This document shows, piece by piece, positions 1-11,037 of a DNA stretch of 64,000 bases. The stretch spans positions 44,502 to 108,501 of the forward strand of contig JADGJC010000128.1 in assembly GCA_027596075.1 (NCBI GenBank), given 5' to 3'. The number at the start of each line of letters is the position of its first letter. The stretch's first letter is position 1. The position numbers were made by a program, and so were the translations under genes. This DNA comes from Rhizophlyctis rosea (taxonomy: Eukaryota; Chytridiomycota; Chytridiomycetes; Rhizophlyctidales; Rhizophlyctidaceae). Under the pieces are notes generated by a model, which made no database searches, was not told the DNA's origin, and was given only the letters and a program-made list of their open reading frames with translations.

Positions 1-84
1 GGGGTGAAGTCCGGCGGCCCAAGAAGGTTTGAAAGCTTGGCACTGCTATCTTTTTTGTCTCTATGAACTTTGACTTTTGGCACC

Positions 85-472
85 ATGCAGCAAAAGAAGT
101 CTAACGGGCGCCCGAAAGTTCCGAAAGAACATCGCAGCCGACAAACAACCTCCAAAGCTCGGCGCGTGTTCACTCCTGAAGAGGATCAGTGGATCGAGGA
201 GTTGTATGAACAGTTTCCGGAGAACTGGAATAGAATTACTGAGGGGTTCAATAAGAAGAGAGGGTGGGTTGTAGGGAAGGAAAATGCATTCCTTGCGTGC
301 GGTTCCGGGGAAGATTGATCAATTAACTTGGTTTCTCATGGAAACTAACAGAGTTACGACGCAACAGCTGCGTAAGCATTACCGCCACATGCATCAGAAG
401 GAGGGAAAGGGTGGTCAAAATGGGACGAGGAAACGTGGCAGGCCGTCGCGCCGCGAGGAAGCTGAGGATTGA
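85..472 (+). CDS. SANT/Myb-like protein with AT-hook motifs
   Basis: Two exons (85-263 and 352-472, phase 2 junction) give 99 residues. Residues about 27-72 form one SANT/Myb-like domain: a first helix ending in TPEEDQWIEELYEQF, a second around WNRIT, and after the splice a third helix TQQLRKHYRHMHQ. The splice joins NKKRG to VTTQQ and makes the domain continuous, which supports the intron (GTGGGT donor, AACAG acceptor). A GRPK motif precedes the domain and a KRGRPSRR AT-hook-like motif follows it, so a DNA-binding role is likely; target and process are unknown. The ATG at 85 is the first in frame; upstream exons outside the window cannot be excluded. The protein is very short for a transcription factor. 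Confidence 0.7.
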
Positions 473-1064
473 TGGATCCAATGGAGCGATTTGCGCGGCT
501 AAAGAATATGCGTATGCATAGCACAGTCAGACGCAGGCATGTATATAAAGGAATGTTCAGGCCAGTCATGCATTCTGCATCTACAAATGGCCTCAATAGT
601 ATCAAAAACGGGCTTTGCTGGCACTATATAACGGTCCTTAATACATCAATTTTGGGTTTAAAAACTTTGAAAGTTTGTTCTTGGGGCCACATTTACCTTG
701 TGGACCCTTTCCTTGCAGGACCCTCGCGACTGCGCAGCTGTGGCTGCCTTGTGACCCAATACGCGTCATGGCTGGCCTCCGCGGCCAATGGTGGAATGTT
801 TCCCATGGGGAATGTTCGACCATCGAAGTCGGAAGCGGGATTCGCGTTGTTCTTCGTTTGCCGGGTCCTCGTGCTTTTTGACTTGGCACGTTCGTTGGCA
901 CTTTTACCCCTTGAAGGAGGTCATGAGGGTCTCACCGGATTGCTTCCCTCCCACACCGCCTATCAAAGACCCCCGCTATCACGACCCTCCTAAACCTCCC
1001 CACGTAACACAGGTCTGCGTCCTAGGTAGCTTCATAACAACCAAGTGCCTTTCCAGCCGGCGCA
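473..1064. other. Intergenic, no gene seen
   Basis: This 592 bp stretch lies between the SANT gene and the potassium channel. A 174-codon plus-strand frame crosses it, but its translation shows no domain, no splice continuity with either neighbour and irregular composition, so I do not call it. It should hold the 3' UTR of the SANT gene and the channel promoter. Confidence 0.5.
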
Positions 1065-4000
1065 ATGGCTCGGAGTTTGGGTCTTACCAATAGGCTCTCC
1101 CGCGATCAAGCGAGTAGCATAGCAAACAGTAGAACAGCATTGCACGCCGATGCGTCATTTGACGGTCTTCAAACCTCTCGGCAAGAAACGGGGACTCTTG
1201 ATGTCGAGTTACACGTCATACAGGTGTCCAACAACAACCACAGCCAGGAAAATGGTCGCCGTGAGAGTACGACAAATGCTTGGGAAAAGATGGCAAAGAG
1301 ATTCTTGAAGTTGAAGTCATTTGGAGACCCCTTGGCGTCTACTCTGGTACGAGCTTTTACAGAGGAGAACCCTCGAAAACCCGAAACCAAGCACTGACTT
1401 GCTTGATAGGATCCAACTGCCGAAGAAGTTGTGCGTGCACGCGAAGACAACCGTAAAGGGTTACGAATGCGGCGGTATTTGACTTACAATGACGTTCGAT
1501 CGGTAAGATTGTGCATCCCATGATACTGGTATTCCAATGCGGATCACTTACTAGAATGCAAGACGTATGCCTATCAAAGGGAATTTCGACGGTATACATG
1601 CAATTTAGACCATTTGCTGGAAGCAAGCCCCTCTCAAACTCACACATTCGGACAGGCAAAACGCTGGAAAACCCCGCTTCCCTGTGTGGTCAATGATCAC
1701 GTCTTCATTCAGAACGGGAGTCACAGCGTTTTACAAGATGACCGCATTCTTCAGAAGTAAACATTACTCGACTTTCTTTGTGAGTGTGGATGGATGTACC
1801 ATTTGTGGAAATAACATTCACATTTATGACATGTATCGCACCGCAGATCACCTTGGATCTCTTTTTTGACATTGCATATTGCCTCCTATACCTCGTCGAG
1901 CGTATGTGCTGCGGGTCAAATTTCTCATGAGTTGCGCGCTGACGAATCTGTTGCTTTGCAGTGCAAATATCATTGGAGAACGGATTGCAGGGACAACTTG
2001 AGGACCATCAGCATCAACTGTGGCTATACGTCGCGCGACCCGTCAGCATATTCTGGATTGCATGCAGCTTTACAATCTTCACACTACTGTCTTCCATCTT
2101 GAAGTTCATTTTTGTGAGTTGATAGCCCCCATCCCGGACTGCGTCGAGTGGACAGCCCCGACTAACACGGGGTTCAACCAGGCAAACAACAAACTGCGAA
2201 GGTTTTTCCGTTTCAGAACCTTGCTTGATTTGATCATTTGCATACCATTTTTGGTTCTAGCAACGAAAATCAAAGATGGGCATAAAATCTGTGAGTGGTT
2301 GGAGGATGCGAGTTCAAATTTCTCCTGTGTTACTGACTCCTCACCCCAGACATGCCCTACTTCCTCCGAAGTCTCGCCGTCCCCTCGCGCATGCGAAAGT
2401 TCATCCATCACAGACCTACATGGCTTCGGGGGGATTTCAATGTATATAAAGAGAAACTGATCGTACTCATCACGACGCTCATTTGCTACGTCTATGTGGC
2501 CATGTGTGTTTTTCAGTATTGTGAGTCGCGGTTCCGACCTGATCCTGGGTTTTATGATTTGAATCTGGTCGATTCGTTATATTTTACGATGATTACGGTT
2601 TCGACTGTTGGGTATGTTGGAGGGTTTTGCGTGTTTGAGCGTTGTTGGTCTAGATGTGTTGATGGAGTTTTTGTTTTTCGCTTGAAGGTATGGTGATGTA
2701 GTGGCGACGACTGTTCCCGGCCGGATAGTCGTCATTCTCATGATCTTGATGTCCATTATCGTCCTCCCGGGTCTAATCTCAAACACCGTTGAAACGTTCG
2801 TATTGCAACGCGCTGGTGGTGGGTCATATGGCGGCATGCAGCCCTTTGTCGTCATCTGCGGAACATTTGAGAACCCCGTGCGGTTCATGGATGTGTTGAA
2901 TAGTTTGCTGAATAGGGTTTGTTTTGACGGACTTGATTTGGTACCAGTCCCAGGATCTGTATTGATCACCATTTTGCGAATAGGAACTGAGCAATGATAA
3001 ACTCAGCATAGTCTTCATGGCTCGATCTCCGCCGACGCAGTTTGTCAAGACGGTACTTAGTGAGGTCCGGTATAAGAATCGTGTGGTGTATCTACAAGGT
3101 TCCGCGTTGGATGCGACGGATATTGAGCGGGTTAAGTTGCAGTAAGTTTCCCCACGTTCGTTTCCCTGCTCATTTATCCATGCCCCATACTCAATGACGT
3201 CCTCAGACGGGCCGAAGCAGCCTTCATCCTGCCCGATAAAACCGTAGAGGATCGCAAACAAGAAGACGAGCACAACACTCTGAGGGCCTGGTCCTTCAGC
3301 GATCATGCACCTGATGTGCCGCTGTTTGTGTATAATCTTTTGCCGGAGACGGAGACGTTTCAGCTGAAGACTGCGACGGCGGTTGTGTGTATTGATAGTT
3401 TAAAGCAGGTTGGTTGGGATGTTCCTTGCCTGATGTGGGTTTGTGCTTGGATTGCTGAATGTTTCTCCCCGTGATTAGATTTTGATCGGATACAATTGTT
3501 TGTATGAGGGTGCGGGGACGTTGTTAATCAATTTGTTGCAGAATTCGACGCCGTCGAAGAGTTATACGCAGCCGGTTGGTCTTTTTGCTATTGTTGTAGT
3601 TTTGCTTTCGCTGAGGCGTAGCTAATCCTTTGCATGTTTTAGTGGCAAGCAGAGTATGGTAAGAGGCCTTGAGGTATTTTCTGGATTCGAATGTCCCTTC
3701 CAACGCTTTTGGGTATAACAAGGTGATGGATCCGGCAATGAGGTGTACTCTGTTCCGATGAATGCTCTTTTCGTCGGGCAGAGATTCTGTGATGTGTCAT
3801 GTAAGGGTGGAAGGTTTTTGCTCATCCGTCATGGTACTCCATTGCTGATCTTGATTAATCTTTTTAGGGTATCTGTTCCGCGAGTTTCAAATTATCCTTT
3901 TTGCGGTGAACGCGTATGTCCATCGACGGAATGTACATCATGTCATGTTGAATCCGGGGAGATATGAACTTGGGGCGCGGGACCAGTTGCTTGTTATTGC

Positions 4001-5773
4001 GCAGGATTGGGATTATTGTCAGAAGATTATCAAATTGGTGGGTTGTCTGATGTGCACCACTTTCGTGCGGTGAAAGTCACTAACATCCTTTTTCTACCTT
4101 AGACAAGTGACGAATACAGCAGATCCATCATCCACGACGGCGACACGTCCTCAGCAGAACTCCAACTCTCCCTCCACGAAACAGAATTCCCCTTTCAAAC
4201 CTGCCGACCAGTAGCAGAAGAAACCGGCTTCCCCCCCGTCGGGGACGGCAAACTCCGTATCGGCCAACCAGACCCACCCTACGCCGACGCCCGCGTCCCC
4301 CTCTGCCGTCTCCTCCGGCACCCCCCACACGACATCTCCGCCATTCAAATCACCTCCGCGGCGGACATGGTGGGCCACCTCCTTGTAGCTACGGGGAGTT
4401 ACAACGTGTTCCGACTCCTCACAACACTTCGCTCCGCGCATGTGGATGAGGAGGATTTTAGGCCGGTGCTGTTTATGTGCAACCGGGCGCCGAACGAGGA
4501 GGAGTTTGCGGGGATGGCGCCGTTCCCTATGGTGTATTGGATTATGGGGGATCCGAGGAAGAAGAGGGATCTTTTGAGGGCTGGAGTGGAGGGGGCCGAG
4601 AAGGTTGTTGTATTGGATATTCCGTGCGGGGTTGCGAAGGCGGGGGCGGGTGGGGATGCTGGGGGGGATTTTGCGGATAGTGGGGCTATGTGAGTTACAT
4701 CGTGTCTGTTGGAGGAAGTTGAGAATCCGATTTGCTTACTGTTGGCATTTTGATCGTTCAGCATGGTTTCGCATTTGATTCATGATATATTTTATCATAC
4801 GAAGCGGCGGAAATATGTCGTTACGGAGCTTGGTGAGTTTGCGTGGATTTTTGTTTTGATTTTTTGGTCTGTGACTTGCTTGGATGTACTGATGTCGTTC
4901 CTGGCAATAGGTAGGAGATCCCATATCAAGTTCCTGCGTCCGACGGTCACCAGGAGGAACAAACATCACCGCAAGTTGCCGGGGATCTGGGCGGACGACT
5001 TTTTGTATGCGCCCGTGTATGCGGCGGGACGGGTTTTGGTGGGGAGCATGTTGGATTCGATTTTGTTCCAGGTAATGTTGGGGGATTGTAGTATTGGTCG
5101 TCTGTGTGGATCTGGCTTTTTTCTTTTCTTTTTTGCTTTACCCTTAACCGTTCTGCTCTGAACTTATGCTAAATCTTTGGCGCACACCTGCGATTCCCAT
5201 TCTTTTTGATTAGACGTACCACAACTCTTCAATTTTGGAGATGTTCAAGCTGATGTGCGGGGTGCGGTACCAGGCGCATAACGATTTGGATAAGTTGTTG
5301 GGGATCCATCCGGCGTATTTGTCGAATTTGGATTTGCCGGAGGGGTATGAGGTGAGCGGCTAATTCCGTCGTGTATTTCACTTTCACCGCATTCACCACT
5401 CCCTAACACAACAAAGGGCAAAACCTTCTCCTCCCTCTACTGCGACCTAGCCCTCAAATACGGGATTATTCCCATCGGCCTCCTCCGCGACGTGATGGAA
5501 AACGACGAAACGATGGGGAACAAGTTGCCGTTTGTTGTGACGAATCCGCCGCCGAGTTTGTTGTTGAAGAGGGAGGATAAGGTTTATGTGTTGAGGGCGG
5601 TTAGGTTGCCGGAAGTTGGGGAGGAGGGGGTGGGTGGGTTGCAGAGGTTTGGGACGGGGGGTAGTGAGACGCTTGTCGGTGGTGGGGGTGGGACGGCAGG
5701 GGGTTTGGGAAGTTCGTTGTATTTTGGGTTGGGGATGGAGAGGGTTGATACGGGGAGTGCGAGGTTTGGGTGA
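1065..5773 (+). CDS. Slo/BK-type potassium channel with RCK gating ring
   Basis: Multi-exon gene for a plasma-membrane K+ channel of the Slo (large-conductance, ligand-gated) family. Segments in order: a 94-codon soluble N-terminus (exon 1065-1346), S1 (LDLFFDIAYCLLYLVE), S2 (FWIACSFTIFTLLSSILKFIF region), S3 (LLDLIICIPFLVL), an S4-like helix with spaced arginines (YFLRSLAVPSRMRKF), S5 (about 2452-2520), pore helix and filter TVGYGD (about 2590-2700), S6 (VILMILMSIIVLPGLISNTVE), then a long cytoplasmic C-terminus with two RCK-like parts (PFVVICGTFENPVRF; later VGHLLVATGSYNVFRLL and MVYWIMGDPRKKRDLL). The RCK2 end contains LALKYGIIPIGLLR. No Asp-rich calcium bowl is visible, so the activating ligand is unknown. 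Four of its introns end in AAG; one splits the filter codon. The stop lies at 5771-5773 after a Gly-rich tail. Confidence 0.85.
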
Positions 5774-6257
5774 ATTGTGTGGGTGGAGGGGGTGAGGAGT
5801 TGTGGGATGTGGGGGAGGGAGGGATTGTATATGAAGGGTTGGTTGATTTTTCCCATTTTTGAACATTATTTTTTTTGTCGTGGTTTTCCTGTAGATAGAT
5901 TTTATTGTTCCATAGCTTAGCCGAGTCCGAGTTTGTAAATGTCCAAGAATATCCCACTTCAGCATTGATTTGATGATCCTTCAAACGAAGGTGTCGGTCC
6001 ATTAAGAGCGCATTGTTGGTTGCACTGTGTTCTATCGGAGACAGCAATGCTTGCTTTTATTTTGGACGATAGGGTATACAATTTGCGGAAACGCAGAGGT
6101 GAAAACTAGCTACAAAAGAGAAGCCAAAGGCATCGAAAGTGGGGTTCCAAAACAAGATCGAAGGGCAAAAGATATCTACAACAAAACGAATAAAGGATAG
6201 CATGTACACCAATAGGCTGATGCGAAGCAGGAAGGTGGGGTGACACGGCTTCAAGCT
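5774..6257. other. Convergent 3' UTR region
   Basis: The channel gene (plus) and the Ser/Pro-rich gene (minus) converge here. The sequence is relatively AT-rich with no coding signature; small minus-strand frames (Pro/Ser/Thr tracts) are antisense shadows of the Gly-rich channel tail. Nothing else seen. Confidence 0.6.
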
Positions 6258-7612
6258 TCACATATTGGACATCCCAGCCGCCTCCCACCTCATATGTCCC
6301 GTCTGGGCCCACCGGGTATGACTCCTCCCCCTGCTGCCACCCATGCAACTGACATCCATTGAAGGCGGTGGAATCGGAGTACTTTTAACTTGCACAACTT
6401 GTCCACCAAACGCAGCGACACTCACTAACGCCGCTGGAGTAGACTCAGCACGAGTTCTGTTGTTGTTCATTGTTGTGATTGTGACTGGGGTTGTGTCAAA
6501 AAGTCTTGAGAATGCGCGGAAGGGTCTGAGGTGTTTTGAGCGTTTTTTAGAGGAGGTGGATGTTGTGGATGAGGGTTCAGAATGGGAACGTGGGCGGGGG
6601 GAGGATGTGTCCGGGAATGGGTCTAGGTCTAGGAATGTTAGGACGCTTGGTGGGTATTGGGATGGGTCGAGTGTGCTGTGCGTTGATTTTGAGGAGGATG
6701 ATGTGGTGGTTGAGGATGTTGTTTTTGTTGTTGATGTGGATGGGAGGCGGGATAGTGTTGCTGGGAGGGGTTTGGGTGGTGGGTGGAATGGGTCTGATGT
6801 GATGGGGCTGTGGAGTGGGGAGCGTGGGAGGGAGAGGGAACGGGAGAATGGCCGGTGAGTTGGAGGTTGGTGTTGATGGTGGGTTGTGAGGTGTGGCATG
6901 GAGATTTTGGAGCGGGGGCGGGCGCGAGATGTTGTGAGGTCTGTTAGGAAGAGCGGTGCTTTAGGTGTGATTTGTGGGTTTGGAGACTGATTGAGGGGGG
7001 TAATGTTAGAGTATTGGGACACTTTCCATGCAGCTGAAGTTACAAACATACCGATAAGAATGCCTTGACGCTTTCGCATGCAGGGCAATCGCAATCCTTC
7101 CCCATCCAGCATCCAAGACCCATCTCTTCTGCTTCCATTGGCCGAGCAGCTACGGCTTCTAGGAACCATTCTGTAGTGTCGCGTTTCTTTTTTGGATTGG
7201 TGATTTCACGCACAGATGATAAGACGGGATTACGAAGGGGTGGGTCGATGATCACTGAAGAGGGCACAAGATCAAGTGAGGAGGAGCGGGGAGTGAATCC
7301 TTTTGGTATGGAGGAGTAGCGGACTGGAGGGACGGGTGGTGTTGCGGGTGGTGTTGGATGTGGATTTCCGATTGGTGGGAGGGGTGGGGGAGGGTCTTTG
7401 GGTGATGTAGGAGAAGAAGAACATGGGGGAAAGGGAAAGGTCAGGCCGTTTGTTGGAGTGTCGTGGAAAGTGAGACGTTTTGGTGGGCTGTTTTTTGATT
7501 TTGAAGGGACACGGTCTAATGTTTGGGTTGACAAAGGGGCAGACATGTCGGAGGCGTCGAAGTATCGTCCATATCGTTTTGAGGTGGGAAGGGGATCTTC
7601 GGTCCCCTCCAT
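6258..7612 (-). CDS. Ser/Pro/Thr-rich orphan protein
   Basis: Two exons (7612-7052 and 6986-6258) joined in phase 0 by a 65-nt intron with GTATGT donor and AATCAG acceptor give 429 residues. I do not recognise the protein. It is largely disordered: the N-terminal half is Pro/Ser-rich, the middle has long Ser/Thr runs, and the C-terminal half has basic Ser-rich patches (SSKKRSKHLRPFRAFSRLF). Just before the splice lies a short Cys-containing motif (CWMGKDCDCPACESVKAF) that may be the only ordered or metal-binding piece. Composition makes the plus strand strongly G-rich over about 6500-6850. The ATG at 7612 is the first in frame. Regulatory or cytoskeletal-scaffold roles are possible but unsupported. 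Confidence 0.55.
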
Positions 7613-9023
7613 CTTGTTTGTGTCCCGTCTATCGTTGCCCGGTCGTCAATGCCCTTCTGCTTGTGATTGATATATAAATTCTCCCCCCGCTGCTCCCGCT
7701 ATGGCCGCGTTCACCTGGGGCACCTGACCCACCAACGCAACACTACGAGTATGGCTGCTGGAGTGCGCAGCGAAATGGGGACAGGTTCCCGTTCCAACGT
7801 GACGGTCAACCACTTTGCTAGGGTGCGGTGGGGTGCGATGCAAATAAACAATGGGGGGAAGCCTCTTGAGCCTTTGTTTACCACTTTACGCGAATGGGGA
7901 TTATTGTTTACACGCAAATGGACTTGCAAGCCTCATGGGGTGGTTCGGTGGTTCGTGTTGTGGGGTCTCCGATATGTTCTCCGCCCGTCAAATTCGAAGT
8001 GTAACCGTGAACGTCCTGATGAGAGGCAAGCTATCTAATACCAATCGACGAACTCTATCTTCATTCTATGTATGTCTAAGATATCCCAAAACCTAACAGT
8101 GCAAAAGAGCAAGGAAGGGAAAAGGCCGAGAACCCACGTTTTGTTGCTGCCATCTTCCCGCTCATCACTTTCACACTTTTCATCCAAGTCTGCGCATTGG
8201 TGGGCCGCATGCGGCCATTGTGCCGAATTCTGCCGAGTCTTCATGAGCCCGATACCTCGGTCCGTCAACTTGGACCCTCATCTAACAAGTCCTTAGCCGA
8301 GAATGCAGCTCACGGCCCACAGGGTCCATAACTAGCTGGTAGTGTAACATCCATTAGCAATTTCGCTCATGTGCAGAAATTGCGGGCTAATTGTGGGTGG
8401 GTGCTGTTGGCGCCCATATTCCGCACACGATCAGCAGAAAAAGGTTGAAAGTTTTCAGGAGGGTAACACGGAAACGCGCTGTTCAAGCCATCTGCCTGTC
8501 AAAACGCGTTTGACAGGTTGGACCAGTAGGTTCAGGGGGAAGACTGCTCTTTCCTAAACATTTAGTTGGAACATAACATCTAATGAGGATAGTGTGCCAT
8601 TTGAATATCGTGCAAGGCGGTGGGAACTGTGAAGTGTTCCAGCCGACCGCGCGCAACTGTAAGTAGCATACTTGACTTGGCAACCTTTGAGACATTGATC
8701 TCGGAGGTCTTAAACGCTAACCCTTTGCTGGTCTCACATGTGCGCTCATTGTTGGCCCATGCGACAAGACTTGTTGATGTATTCTCTAATGATTCGAATA
8801 AAGAACATAGCCAGCCTGCCACCAATGTGTTGGATTTCGGCTGCAGCCGGCCCGGGCCAAGCCACGGGTCCTGGTCCAGACCTTTGAATGTGGCTGTCTG
8901 AGACTGTCTCCCTCAGAGTCCCTCCTCCATAAATAGCACCAGTTCACAATCTCACGCGTCCTCATGGCAAATTAACTCTAGCTGCTGAACTTACTACATA
9001 TCATTACAACATACCAAACAGCC
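7613..9023. other. 1.4 kb intergenic, divergent promoter region
   Basis: The stretch separates divergently transcribed genes (minus from 7612, plus from 9024). Several open frames of 60-120 codons occur on both strands but have no domain, no consistent codon use and no splice partners. A GC-rich palindromic stretch lies near 8841-8860. No tRNA or repeat family recognised. Confidence 0.5.
8929..8935 (+). promoter_or_regulatory. TATA-like box of the CBS gene
   Basis: ATAAATA sits 89 bp upstream of the ATG at 9024 in a C/T-rich context, a position consistent with a core promoter element. Not tested by transcript data. Confidence 0.35.
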
Positions 9024-10440
9024 ATGCCTACGTCAACCACCATATTGGAACCCCTGCAATCCATACCCATCTCGACGCTTCTTCAGCAAAGTGGGAAAAG
9101 AGCTAAGGATATCGTGGCCGTACATGAAGAGGAGACGTTGGAGGACGTACTGACACTTTTGCGGGATGCAAACGTGCTTGCGGTTCCCGTTTGGAAGGAG
9201 AGCGATGATGGAGGGGGGAGGGTTTACACTGGTTGGTGTCCTTGCTCCTCATAGGCGGCATGCTGGTTGCTAACTGACTTGCCAGGCATTGTCAGCGTAT
9301 ATGACATATTGGCTTGGACCGTCTTCCAGAAGGTTTTTGATGATCTGAGGTGAGCGTTGAGAAGCGCTACGAAGTCTTCTGTTGCTTTGGGATATTGATA
9401 TTGGCAAAACCAGTCCAACAGATGTTGATCAATACTTTGAGAAATATGGAGCGGCGATGGAAGAGCAGCATGAGTACTTCCACACAAAGGTTTGTTAGAC
9501 TGATACTTTCGCCCAGCTGATGCCAATTGAAACGCGATGCCTCCTGCAGGTCAAAACATTGGTCTCAACCTCATACGCATCAGAATCCATCATGCTGCAT
9601 TCCCACCTGCCCATCTCACAACTCATCTCAGCCCTCACCCTTGTACAACACCATCGCGTCCTTGTCATTGACGATGATGCGCAAGGATCCGATCAGAAAC
9701 CCGGCTCCCGCATCACAATCTGCACACAAACGGATGCCGTGCGTTACTTGCTCTCTCGCTTGGACAAGGGAGAATCCGGGAAGATGGAGGATGGGGTGTG
9801 GGGGATGAGTTGTGGAAAAGTCAGTGATGTTGCTGGGCGGGGTAAGGGAAAAGCAATCATCACAGTGCCGGATACGAGTTCTGCGTTGGAGGCTTTTCGG
9901 TATGTTCAAATCACGGTGCTGAATTTAGTTCTGTCAAAGTGGAACTCACTGGTTTCCTCACAGCATTATGCATAACAACCAAGTGACAGCAATCGCCATC
10001 GTCAACGCTGAAGGCCAAATTGAGGCAAACATCAGTGGGTCCGACCTGCGGGGAATTACATCGTGCTCGCTGGAACCGCTTTTGGACAAAATGTGGGACT
10101 TTTTGGAGACTGGAACAAAAAGGAAGGCGGATCAACTGAAGGTGCGGCGTTCCATATGGGAGCATTCAGCAGCTGTAAGTTTGCTAATGAATTACGGCTA
10201 GCCTGACCAGCTGCGAGCAGTTCCGCCGGAAACTACGTTGGAGGCTGCTGTCAGAATGGTGAGTAATCATCATATCATTCATGGTGGAGATTAACAGCTA
10301 TGGGTTCTCATTGGCTCTTACAGATGTTGGAAGCGCGAATCCATCGAGTCTGGATCGTAGATGATTCGGAGCAACCAATTGGAGTTGTTACTCTTCCTGA
10401 TGCATTGACCATGTTTCTGGCACCTGCGAATGAAGCGTGA
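9024..10440 (+). CDS. Protein with four CBS repeats (two Bateman modules)
   Basis: A multi-exon gene encoding four successive CBS-type repeats. CBS1 lies around ETLEDVLTLLRDANVLAVPVW and GIVSVYDILAW, CBS2 around ISQLISALTLVQHHRVLVIDD and ITICTQTDAVRYLL, CBS3 around SSALEAFR joined to IMHNNQVTAIAIVNAEG, and CBS4 around TLEAAVRMMLEARIHRVWIVDD and GVVTLPDALTMFL. Each repeat follows the hydrophobic beta-alpha-beta pattern typical of CBS domains, which bind adenosine ligands in AMPK-gamma/Snf4 and Sds23-like proteins. The architecture resembles these, but there is no diagnostic residue set that makes it Snf4. Introns have standard donors and CAG/TAG acceptors. It is probably a soluble energy- or nucleotide-sensing regulator; the partner is unknown. 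Confidence 0.75.
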
Positions 10441-11037
10441 AGTGTATGTAGTGAACGCGATCATCTGCGCAGGTAACGTGAAGTGTAAATAATAAGGATG
10501 ATTCAGTAATTGACATCTGGGAGGACGAATTTGGGGGCGAAGTAGGCAAACTGTATTCCTTTCAAGTCTACCAAATGTAATGATTTATGCTCTTCGAATT
10601 GGCGGCATGGGACAGCAGATCCCACGCGTGGGATATCGGCCTTTCTCCATTGACAAGCATTATACTATGGCCGCACGCGTTGTGTACCTCATTTTATGAG
10701 TTCAAAACATCTCATAGACATGCACGTTTATCGATGGGTGCTACTGTTGTTGCCCGGACCCTATCTACAGGAAGCCTGAGTAGGGGAAGTGGAGGAATGA
10801 ACAGCCATGTGGCTTGGCACAAGCATGTGATGCGAAAGCAGATTGATGGGCTGGGCTGGATTGGGGTGGCTTGGTCCACCGCAAGACCCCCTTTCACTTT
10901 CCCACGATCTAATCGCGTGTAATTGCAATCTACTCCGTGTCGAGACTCGCTTTCACACACTAGAAACCAATTAGTATACAGCGGCTCAGCTCAAGTGGTA
11001 CTCCTATTGTTGACATTGCCTTGCTCTTTTTGTGACG
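10441..11037. other. Intergenic, no gene seen
   Basis: A 111-codon open frame (10587-10922) shows no domain or splice logic. The region should contain the 3' UTR of the CBS gene and the promoter of the next gene. Confidence 0.5.

Noticed and set aside
469..993. 174-codon plus-strand open frame after the SANT gene
   Set aside because: No domain, irregular composition, overlaps the SANT stop and has no splice continuity; probably chance.
6343..6858. Plus-strand 171-codon Gly/Asp/Val-rich frame
   Set aside because: Antisense shadow of the Ser/Pro/Thr-rich minus gene, whose two-exon structure is consistent.
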